This document shows, piece by piece, positions 45,237 to 54,930 of a stretch of 64,000 nt of DNA. The position numbers and the translations under genes are program-made. This stretch comes from Coprinellus micaceus (lineage: Eukaryota > Basidiomycota > Agaricomycetes > Agaricales > Psathyrellaceae): the NCBI GenBank assembly GCA_951394405.1, contig OX596334.1, forward strand, positions 3,968,001 through 4,032,000. Reading direction: 5' to 3'. Below the pieces are notes generated by a model. That model was not told the DNA's origin, did no database searches, and worked only from the letters and a program-made list of their open reading frames with translations. Each line of letters opens with the position of its first letter. Within the stretch, counting starts at the first letter, position 1.

Positions 45237-45824
45237 ATGGACGGACGCAAGAGAAAGAAGTCTTCGACCCCAGGTACGCGCAAGAAGAGGATGCTAACCA
45301 ATGGCGTCCACGAGCTACCCAACAGCCTCTTCAAGATCCCCGAGAGTCCGGGTGCCAACGCTCCAGGGCTCGAAAAGAGGCCAAGAAACAATCAGGGCGG
45401 AACACAGCATAGTACTTTGAAGCGCAGCAAGAACTCTAAAAGTTCAGCTCAACCAACATCATCCACGACTGAGGGAATGTTGCCAGACGTCGACCAGCAG
45501 ACGGTGGTGGGATTCGAGGGACCATGGTCGGATTTGGTCGGATTGAACCAGGATGACGAATCTCATCACGTTACCGATCAGTCAGATCACGGGACTGCAA
45601 GTGGTGCAGGAGTTGACGCCGAACTCTCAGCCTCCGACTCGGAGGATGATAGCGATTCGGATACTGAGTCGGAGTGGGAGGACGATGAGATCGAGTACAA
45701 GGCTTACGTGGAGGCTGTGCGCGCCAATGTCGCAGTGTTCTTACCTGCGTGCGGCAACATCTTTGTTGTTCAGGGATGGGACGCGTCGAAGAACCACACC
45801 ACAGTGAGTAGTTGTCTCTTCTGT

Positions 45825-45917
45825 CATCTCAGTCACTATGGAACGACCCCCTTAAGGCCCCATTGGAACAATAAATTAATAGGCCTTAAAGGGGGTCGTT
45901 CCATAGTGACTGAGATG
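45825..45917. repeat. Near-perfect hairpin, 35-bp arms
   Basis: Arms 45825-45859 and 45882-45917 are reverse complements, apart from a single extra T in the right arm; the loop is 22 bp. The left arm begins CATCTCAGTCACTATGGAAC. It sits just after a probable donor of the KDZ-associated gene, so most likely inside an intron. It may be the remnant of a small foldback insertion. Confidence 0.9.
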
Positions 45918-46130
45918 CTTCTGTCACCTTGGAGTGTCACTTACCACGGAATTATAGAAATCCTACTTCCATTTGAAGTTCCAGACTCTAGGTACAGGGG
46001 ATCTTTCGGTCGCTTGTACATGCCGGGCAGCAGCCTACGGCACGTGCTTCCACATTCGATACTTCAACCATCATGGGCTGGAAGAGAAGGCGCTGGGTGA
46101 AACAGGTTCGCTCTTTGAGGCCATCCACTA

Positions 46131-47128
46131 GTGTCCAGCAATATATGTGAAGTTTCCAGGGCACTGCCACATAATTTACATCCAACTCACTGGGGCCTTT
46201 TTGAATATTCAAAAATTTCCGGTAAAATTGAACGACCGCCCATTCAATCCCCTGTGGCAGAATATTCTCATTTTCAAAATTGGGTGGTGGATGTGAATGC
46301 AGGCCTATTCAAATAGACAGGGCACCTGATTTCAAAAGTTGCCGGCAACCGTTCCCTGTGTATTTGGTATTTGATGGGGGATCATTCTCGCATCAAACCT
46401 GTTTGTAAACACCATTTTTGGCATTAAAAAATTCCGGAGACCCTGCCAAGTGGACTCAAATTAATTCAATTACTAAATTGGGCAGGCACAGGCCTCATCC
46501 ACCATGGGAATAGGGTTGATAGACTCAACCAGCCTGGGCAGGGGACTTGGTGAGTTTAAGTCCACATTGCCACCTCAAGTTAATAGACATTAAGTCCAAA
46601 TAGTGTACAAACATAGTGTGCGACTACTCATTTACACCCGGCATGTGTGATACCTTCCACATTGGGAATATTCACCTTGCCGGACAATTTTGAATGTTCT
46701 TCGGAATTGTGAAATATCATGTTGCCAAGTGTTTTTTTGCATCCCTTTCCTTTTTAGGAAAATGACATGTTGCCGGACAATTTTGAAGATGCGCAAACAC
46801 ACTGGACCGCATTTTCCAACAAAGGAAATTTCATCTTGCCACAAAAATTTGAATGCCACCTGTACCAGACATGTATTGATTGCCAGGCAAATTTGAATGG
46901 GGTCTATATTGGGCAAGTATCAATTGCCAGAGAAATTTGAATGCCATCCGTATTCGGAAGGTGCGAGTTGCCGGACATTTTTGGAATAATGAATTTTGCT
47001 GCCACCAGGGATTGAATACACAGCCATTCGATTTTACTGGAAATTTTTGAATATTCAAAATGGCCCCAGTGATTTGGATGTAAATTATGCGGCAGTGCCC
47101 TGGAAACTTCACATATATTGCCGGACAC
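46131..47128. mobile_element. 1-kb inverted-repeat element inside the KDZ-associated gene
   Basis: Terminal inverted repeats of about 95 bp: left GTGTCCAGCAATATATGTG..., right end its reverse complement with about seven mismatches, both running to TTTGAATATTCAAAAATTTCC-like sequence. The interior (about 46660-46985) has six or seven copies of TTGCCGGACAAATTTGAATG-like units spaced about 50 bp apart. No transposase is encoded. A target duplication is not clear: CAC or CCA on both sides is possible but weak. The flanking DNA reads as coding on the left (GETGSLFEAIH). Confidence 0.85.
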
Positions 47129-49982
47129 CACCCGGCCATCTCCGTGTCCCCCAACTCATCTTCTTTCTCGTTCTAGATGCGAACGCCGTGATCTTTTCCC
47201 AATGGATCGTGCCAGGGATAGGCCTCAACACCCTCTTTTCCGTACAGTCAAACTCTGTCGTTGAGCTCCACGGACGGGCCATCGTCAACCACCAGGGATC
47301 CGAACGCGATAGTGGCCTGTGGAAGTGCTCTAAGGATAAGGCTGTTTCCTCGTGCTATCATATTACTCAGGCGAAGGAGTTACTCCCAAAGGAGTTCGGA
47401 CAGGAGGTAGCTCGGGCCATGGCGGCCAACGGGGGTATCACAGTGCTGAAAGGGACAAACGTACGCGGAGATTGTACATAAGCACCCACCATTCAACCAT
47501 ACTCGCTATCTCTGACAAGTCACTGTTCTGTAGCTCGCGGCCCTGGCCAGACAATATCCTACCTGCCCATTCGCCCACCACGTTGGGCTCGGTTGAAGAG
47601 CGATCCGGTCTTGTACAAACCCCTTCCGGAATTTCGAACACCCCCCCTCCACACCATCTTCAAGCTCGAAGAAGGTGAATCAACCTGCACCGACGAAAAG
47701 TGAACCCAGTTCAGCCGAGCTCAACCTATCGAGACGAAGGACTGCAAGTTCTACTCGATCATCAACATGTATCAAGTGAAGATTGAACTGCAAGCCTGTC
47801 CCGCCTGCCCACAGGAGAAGAGGAAGTTCATTGGCCCTGACTTGCGAAAACATGGCATATTCAACTACAATAACCGAGTCCTTGTCGCTCACGAGCTGCT
47901 TGACGAGTACACCAGCGCATACACCTCCGCGGAAAAGCCAGCCTGGTCTTTTGTACAAGACGTCGACTGCCGGTATCAGAGAGAAGATCGTCGTTTCATG
48001 GGGGCAGACCTCTTTAGGGCTGTATGGTTCTCATATGTACACCTACAAGGTTTCACCAACGACATGACCTGCAGCACCTGTGGGCCGAACCCTAAGACGG
48101 TCATTTTCGACGGGATCACGCTGGGGTATGGCCGCAAACATGTCAAGGATACCTTGGAACCCCCCACCATGCTGACAGAGCACTCCTTGAAACACAGTGG
48201 TCTCGACTACACCCAGCAGCAACAGCTACTCCCTGATGCACTCCTTCGTCGACACCTACGGTCAGCCATGGCCGGTCCAGATTTCACTCCTCTCATCGAA
48301 GACCTCGAAGAAAGGCTCGACGAGCTATCGCTGTCCCCCCTCAAGTCTAAGGTTCCTGGAACTCTAGACGATCTCCTTTCTACCCCTGCCATTACGAGGT
48401 CTCTGGTGGAGTATGCGATGGAGTCCAGCGAATCTTCCTCCACATCTATGCCGACTACACCCTCTAAAAAGCCCACTGCTATGTCTGGAGTCATCCCAAC
48501 TACTCCAGTCAGCCAGCCGTCATTTCTCCGAGGGCCAATCAGCCAACCTGACTTCAAATTCGGTATTCCAGGACCCTGGCCACCATTTACACCGGGGCTC
48601 GCACCTGGTGTCACAAATCCCCCGGGGGATGACCCCTTCCGAGTCGCTGTGCCCCTTCCCAATGCGCCTACCCTTTCCTCCGTCCCGAACCCTCAGCCTA
48701 CCCCCCCTGCATCGAACACAAATGGTCTCCCCACTCCGAAGGCGACTCCTGCCCCAAAGGGGACATCTCAAGGGAAGCGAGGCATGACGGACGAGGAGTG
48801 GAAGACACGGCAAAGGTTCCTCGTGAGGGAGCATCTTACCTCCATCAAGTGGGTTCATCTCGAGCTACTCAAGCAGGGTGGGAGCGACTGCTGTGAACTG
48901 TCTGCGCTGTTTGACCTCTATTTTGGGCAAGTGGCATACACAGCGAAGGGTAAGCATCCTAAAGCTGTTCTAACAGTCTGGAAGAATCTTTTTACACAGG
49001 TATGCTCGCCATCATCCATTTCCCCCCTCCTCCTGACCTTTTCATACTAGATTGCGGTGGAAGAGTCTGTTATACAGATGATCAACTTTAATTCGTGGAA
49101 GTTGCTGAACGAGTACCTGGCGAATCCAACGGTCGCAAATCGATCGAAGCTCGTGTCGATCCCGGCTTTCTACAAAGCGGTATCCTCTCACGACTGCAAC
49201 ATCCCCGCTCTGAATAGCATGATGTGTTGGGCCAAAAAGAAGGCTTGCAGTGTTTTGGTGACATTAATTGGGAAAGCAAGTCCACCCATGCCACTTGCTG
49301 ACCCCTCAATCTTACCCAAAGAAGATGATTGGCGCAAGGTAGGGGTGTCGTATAACCTCTGCGAGGGCCATGCTTACATATTTCTCTTAGACAGGCTCTT
49401 ACTACAGTATGCCTGTTGTCTGACATCGACCAGCCTATCCGAAGCTCGATGACACTGAGAAGAAGAATGCAAAGTCCGCGCCACGAGGGGATCAATGTGG
49501 GAAGTACTATTCAGAGTACAAGGAGAAGAGACTCACCGGCGGCATCATGGTCTGCTGGTGCCAGCACAGTGTGTGCTACGGGTTCCACACTATCCCGGAG
49601 AGCGAGGGTCGGAACGACATCTTCTCCGCCCTGGTGACTCGCTGGCCGTTGGCCCCAGAGAGAGTCATATACGACTTCGCGTGTGCTCTGGGACCTTATT
49701 GCATGATGAGAGAACCTCAGTTCTTCGGAAACACCTATTTCCTAATCGACCATTTCCATGCTGAAGGACACACAAAGTGCAGCCCAGCAGCATTCCTCGC
49801 AGAGTACGAAAACACGGATCCGCATCTCTCTGCCGTCAACTCGAGTGCTGCAGAATGCGGGAATGGGGCGCTTCGCAAAATTCGGAAATCGGTCAGTTAC
49901 ATGTCCCAAGAACGGGCCATCATGTACACGAAGGTGTTTCTATCTATTTGGAACAGGACGAGGGCATTGGCGCAAGGTGGCA

Positions 49983-50043
49983 AGAAGAAAACAAAGAAGG
50001 GGACAAAGAAGGGGACAAAGAAGGGGACAAAGAAGGGGAAGCG
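49983..50043 (+). repeat. GGGACAAAGAA tandem repeat
   Basis: About four 12-bp units (AAGAAGGGGACA) at the 3' end of the KDZ-associated frame. They encode repeated Lys-Lys-Gly-Thr, a strongly basic tail. Confidence 0.85.
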
Positions 50044-50071
50044 GTATGAAGACACTGGTATGAGGGCGTGA

Positions 50072-50737
50072 GCTCAGTAAGTACCAAGTAAATATGTCGT
50101 CGCCTTTATATGATATTTTGTACGGCAATTTCTAGTCGAAGATTTCTAATCTATGCCCTCATGTATACGTCTAACAGTTACGTGTCGACAGGCACTTTGT
50201 TGGAAGACAATGCTCATGTCAACTCTATCTCTACAAAGAATACCTCTATTTCGAACATTTTACTTATCTTCTATTGTTCTACAGAGAACAACAACCACTT
50301 TGTATTATTCCCATTATACTCGCACTTATTGTTCTCTTATCTCCACCTTATCTCCATTCACTGCTATTGTTCTCTACTTATGGAACGTCTATTGTTCTTT
50401 CCTATTGTTCCGCATATAGGTTATCTATTGTTCTCCACAGTATATAGTCCACACTGTAAGTGGGTGAGTCCCCATCGAACTCTCCCCACTTACAGGTGCG
50501 TATCTTGTATACCCTACTTACTTTCAATCTAACATCGAACTCTCCCCACTTACAGTGGGTCATACTTGCATCGTTCTACACACTTGATAGTAGGTGCTTC
50601 GAGTCCTGGGCTTTTGGTATCTGCTGTGGCCCACAAGGGGATCACTGTCCCGTGATGATGTCCATAATTTGCGCACCTACTTTTGCATCCGCCTCCTCCT
50701 CGTCACCGGTCACCAACAACCAACAGCCCTTATACCC
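50072..50737. other. Intergenic, pyrimidine/AT-rich
   Basis: Contains TTGTTCT-type words at several places. The 22-bp sequence starting CATCGAACTCTCCCC and ending CTTACAG occurs twice (about 50476 and 50535). It forms the 5' flank of the F-box gene that follows. Confidence 0.5.
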
Positions 50738-52033
50738 ATGCCTCACATCAACGACCTCCCTGAGGAACTGCTCAATGCAATTGTTGAACTCGTTTTCGAA
50801 GACGAGGACTACGTTCGGCCATCCTTCCTCCTCGATAGACGACCCTGCAGGTCCCAAACCCAATTTTTTGCCCAGTCCCTCGTGCGTGTCAACCGAAGAT
50901 TCAACAGAACGGGCTCCCGGTTCCTCTGGAGGAATCTGTGTGTACGTTCTGCATCTTCGCTGAAGAAATTGGCGGATGCAGCGCAGCTACGCCGAAGCCT
51001 CCCCGCCAGTACCGTCAGCCTTGAAGTTATCACTGATCGGGGTGTGAGCATCATACAATTACGTCGACTGCTCGAATACATGGTCGGCCTGCGTTCATTC
51101 GCCTACACAATCATCCCCCAGTTTCTGTGGCCCCTCGAGCAGCACGTCCCGACCTGCGAGTACACACACGCCGACTTCGTCATTCATGCACTGTCCTCTT
51201 TTGCTAAGAACCTACGAAAGGTGGTCCTGAGGACAGGAAAACACTCCCCTTCCGGTGACGGCCTATTGGAGCTTCTGGAGGGTCAGCAAGAGATGGAGGT
51301 GCTCCACATCAACGATATAAATCCTCGGTGGCCCAATCACCACAGAAACCCAAGGGCTCCGGATACCTTCCAAGCGAAGGCCCTCCACACGTTGTCGTTC
51401 GGCCAGGGTTTCGACCACGACATTAATCGTCGCCACATGAGGTCCCTTGGGACGTTTCTTTCTCGTTCGCTCCCCCTCAAGGCCTTCCCCGCTTTAAGCA
51501 ACCTGCACTGCATGTCCTTCGCCCCCTCCTTTCGGCCTCTCGTCAGCAAGGCTTCGAAGACCCTGCGGTTACTGTTTATCACCTCGAGCAATTCCTACCC
51601 CTACGCCAGCTTACGCAACCCAAACAGCCGCCACATCCTCTCCCTCGCCTCCAACGTCGAGCACTTGGTGTGGGGCCTCGACGAGGTCCCTAACACGGGC
51701 TGGGGCGTTGACGACGACGACCCAACTCGGAGCTGGCTGCCACTACCCAGAAGCCACCATTCCCTCTCACATATAACCCTCATCCGTGCACCCTGTGGTT
51801 TGTCCGTGAGCGTGATGCCGCCCACGATCATGGCGGCGCTGCGAGCTATTCTCGATTGCGAACTCCCCGCACTGGAGACTATCAGAATCGAGTCGGAAAT
51901 CGCAACGCACCCCGACATAGAAGAGGCATGGTGGTTTTTGGCCGTGTTGGCAGAGCTGAGGAGCAGGAACGGTGGGAGAGTGAGTGTACGGATATGGGAT
52001 CGAGATCTCGACGACGATCGTCACTTTTCGTGA
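50738..52033 (+). CDS. F-box-like protein
   Basis: ATG 50738 (MPHINDLPEELLNAIVELVF) starts directly at the F-box; the frame runs 431 residues without break. The F-box is completed by LVRVNRRFNRTGSRFLWRNL. Downstream is a divergent Leu-rich domain with conserved pieces shared with the minus-strand paralogue at 31811-32956 (YTHADFVIHALSSFAKNLRK, HILSLASNVEHLVWGLDE). Its C-terminus (LRAILDCELPALETIRIES) shows what the paralogue has lost. The open frame extends upstream to 50594 but that part has no family resemblance. Expected role: substrate adaptor of an SCF ubiquitin ligase, by family only. Confidence 0.8.
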   Translation: MPHINDLPEELLNAIVELVFEDEDYVRPSFLLDRRPCRSQTQFFAQSLVRVNRRFNRTGSRFLWRNLCVRSASSLKKLADAAQLRRSLPASTVSLEVITDRGVSIIQLRRLLEYMVGLRSFAYTIIPQFLWPLEQHVPTCEYTHADFVIHALSSFAKNLRKVVLRTGKHSPSGDGLLELLEGQQEMEVLHINDINPRWPNHHRNPRAPDTFQAKALHTLSFGQGFDHDINRRHMRSLGTFLSRSLPLKAFPALSNLHCMSFAPSFRPLVSKASKTLRLLFITSSNSYPYASLRNPNSRHILSLASNVEHLVWGLDEVPNTGWGVDDDDPTRSWLPLPRSHHSLSHITLIRAPCGLSVSVMPPTIMAALRAILDCELPALETIRIESEIATHPDIEEAWWFLAVLAELRSRNGGRVSVRIWDRDLDDDRHFS

Positions 52034-54930
52034 GCTCGACCAGTACTTACTCGAGGATCCAGCTTGCGCGAACGACTAGCCAGTTCCTTTTTCCTGTTCA
52101 CCACTGCATTAGTCCCAGACTTCCAGTATATGTAACGGCGACCTGAGAGCCACATGATCTCAGTTGTCTTAGGCGCCCATACGTAATACGTCAGATGCGT
52201 TGATCCGAGTCAGGAGTACAGCCAGCGGTGACGGAAAGTGTGACAGTCTAGGTGAACTGGTACTTAGTGAGTTTGACTGCAACGGGAAATGGGGTAACGA
52301 GGGAGTACGTACGGTTTGGGACGACGCCAAAAGCGAAGAGCGAGATTGGGGTCAACGGCGGGCTTCGTGGTCGCCGTTCGAACGACCTCTAGCCTCGATG
52401 GAGGAGCGGACGAACGACTGTTTAAATTAGCGATGACATAGAATATGAGGGTTTGACTGAACGGACAGGACGTGGTAGTTAGTTTGGCTAGACTGAGAAA
52501 CGGGTAGGGGAGAGCATACGATTCGGGCGGACATCGAGAGGGATAAATGAGGTTGAGTTGACCTTTGGGCGTCACCGCTCTGTAGATTCATGGCCACAGA
52601 CAAATGGCAGTTGAGATCAACGACAAGACAGAATGCGAGGGCTTGACTAAACGGACCGGACGTGGAGGTTAGTTTGTTAAAACCGAGCAGAAGAGGGTAG
52701 GGAGGAAGCCTACAGTTCGTATGGACACTGAGAGACGTGAACGAGGTTGGGAAGAGCTGTGGGACTTGTAGCCACCGTTCAAATGATCCCCACGGTGGAG
52801 GAAGTGAATCTGTCTAAACCGAGAAAAAAGGCGTAGGGGAACACTCACGGTTCGGACATACACCGAGAGAGGCGAGCGACGTTGGCATGAGGTGTGGGAC
52901 TTGTGGGCACCGCTCGAACGATCTCTGATGTCGATTTGATAGCGGGCGGGTGGCAGTCTGGACGAACGACGAGATCCAGGGGGAGGGTATGGGTGGACGG
53001 GTAGGAGAGAAAGGGAGTTTGTTGAAGTTGAGAAAGGGATGTAACGGGGGACGTATGGTTCAGACGGACAGCGAAAGAGGTGTGGGGCCGGTTGGGCTGA
53101 ATTGTGGGGCAGCGAGGAGGCAAATGTGATTTCGTTTAAGGGGGGAGAAAAGATGTTACATACGGTTCTGATGGACACCAAGAGGAAGTATGGACGGTTA
53201 GATGAACGACGAGATACATGATAAGGGTCAGGATGGACCAGTAGGACGATGAAGCGAGTTTAAGTGAACCGATAAAGGGGACGAAACACGGAGGACGTAC
53301 GGATCGCACGAACGCCAGGAGGGAGGGCCGGGGTTGGGTTGAAAGGCGACCACAAGGTCCGCCGTTCGAATGACATCCGGTCGCGAGGGACACGCGGTGA
53401 TGCAAAGGTATAGGTAAACGGCGATGTCGAATGCGAAGGTCTGAGTAAGCGGACAGGTCGGGAAGATGTGTTTGTTTAAACTGAGCCGTAGGAGCATGGG
53501 GGAGTATGCACGGTTCAGACGGACGCCAGACCCCGGAAAGGAGGTCAAGGAAAAGGTGAGTTCTCTGGGCGAGGGTTTAATAAACCCTACTTTGGATAAG
53601 GGGATGGACGGACCACATGATAAGGGAACGACGGGAGAGAGCACGAAGGTTCGGGTGACCTAGCAGCAAGAGGATGTGAGTTTGGTTGCACTGAGGAATG
53701 GGGGGAAGACGGAGTACGTACGTTTCGGGCGAACGCCGGAAGTGATGAGTGACGCTGGTATCAGCGGTCGCAATGGGGCAGTGGATAGACGACAGTTCAG
53801 ATTAACGGCGAAATGGAATGCCAGGGTTTCATTGGAATAATGAATGAAAGATGTCGGTCTGGGTGAACTTGGAAATGGAGGAACGGCCGCAGCGCTTACA
53901 GTTCAGATGAGCTCTAAGGGGGAGAGTTGAGGTTGGGTTGAGCGTTGTGTCGGGAGATCGTCGTCGCAACGATCCGGGGATGCGAACCTAATGCACAGAC
54001 CGAAGTTTAGATAAACGGTTGAAAAGATTGCGAGGATCCAGGTAAACCTGGAGGAGGAGGATGTGAGTTTGGGTGAACCCCGACGCAGGTGGCTGATCAA
54101 GTGCGTCCCGTTGAGATGCACCGCGATTGTGGGGGGGGGGGGGGGGGTGGGGGGTTCAAGTAAACCTACAGGTCGAGATGGGGGTCCTCCTGAACAGCGA
54201 CACATTCAGTGATTTCTGAAAATGGGGTACAGGGAAACCCGAACGAAACTGCACGCCAGCGATGTAAACCGCTCGTCCCCTCGCAGACCAGATGGTTCGG
54301 TGGAACCTTGATGAGTACTGCAATAGTACATCTCAACCTCACGCTGGGCTTTAGCATCGCCCGAAACCACAGTTTGTGGCCAAAAGGTGGACACCACAAG
54401 TTCAACTAAACTGCACAGTCGTACCTAGGGCGCTGGGGAACGAGCGTATGAAAGGTAGGGGTGCAAATAAACGGCGTAAAGGTGTCCAGCTGAACCGGCG
54501 GAGGTCCATCCCAGGGTATGACGAACACCGTATCGGCATGGTGGGGTCGGACCAAAATAGAGCTGCTCACCTGTGCGTACCGCTCCACTGGACTTATGCA
54601 CTACGGGATTGGATCGTGCACTACACCCTTGGTTCGCAGTTCGGAAGAACCGTCATTCTAGGAAGAACCGTTCGCGTCGATACATGATCGGGGGTAGCAG
54701 GTTCAACTGAATTGTCCTCCTAGGGCATTTCATGGGCGTACAGGATAAAGAAACCAAGATGGGGGTCGAAACAGCCCTCCTAAACCCTTGAATCCCGGTG
54801 ACGGTTCACCATCCGCGGTGGCAAATGCTGGGGAGAAGAGACAGCCAACCGGCAGACCTTGCAGAGGTCTGCCTGTTGGTCGGACTTTGATCAACCGGCA
54901 GACCCCGTAGCAGCCAGCATGCCTATCAAC
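52034..54930. repeat. Degenerate tandem array, right copy, unit about 200-250 bp
   Basis: From about 52240 to 54100 a diverged unit recurs. It combines (GA)GTACGTACGGTT(C/T)GGACGGAC, CACCG(C/T)TCGAACGA, GAATGCGAGGGTTTGACTAAACGGAC, GTGAGTTTG and TAAACTGAGAAA-type words. Examples are near 52310, 52510, 52700, 52850, 53060, 53300 and 53510. The far end (54841-54921) matches 28171-28254 inverted. Reading frames inside are Ser/Pro-rich by-products. It lies downstream of an F-box gene, as does the inverted array at 28-30 kb. Confidence 0.65.
54131..54147. repeat. Poly-G run, 17 bp
   Basis: Seventeen consecutive G on the plus strand followed by TGGGGGG. Likely unstable in length and hard to sequence. 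Confidence 0.95.

Larger units (their letters stand above)
45237..50071 (+). pseudogene. KDZ-transposase-associated cysteine-cluster gene, decayed
   Basis: Starts ATG 45237 with a basic/acidic low-complexity N-terminus (MDGRKRKKSS; SASDSEDDSDSDTESEWEDD). Later exons give DANAVIFSQW and WKCSKDKAVSSCYHI. From about 47567, PPRWARLKSDPVLYKPLP runs to ACPACPQEKRKFIGPDLR, TCSTCGPNPKTVIFDGITLG (to 48999) and, after a 51-bp intron, 49051-50071. The C-terminal part has CWCQHSVCYGFHTI, VIYDFACALGPYCMMREP, YFLIDHFHAEGHTKCS and NSSAAECGNGALR, the arrangement I associate with KDZ (Kyakuja-Dileera-Zisupton) transposases and their CxC clusters; the assignment is from memory. Breaks: in-frame TGA at 47701 and 49421, plus a 1-kb inverted-repeat element at 46131-47128. 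The tail is a KKGT repeat. Probably a dead transposase or a decayed domesticated relative. Confidence 0.65.

Noticed and set aside
52669..53644. Ser/Pro-rich minus-strand frames of 90-170 codons
   Set aside because: They follow the degenerate repeat array, occur in several overlapping frames and have no start context or domain.
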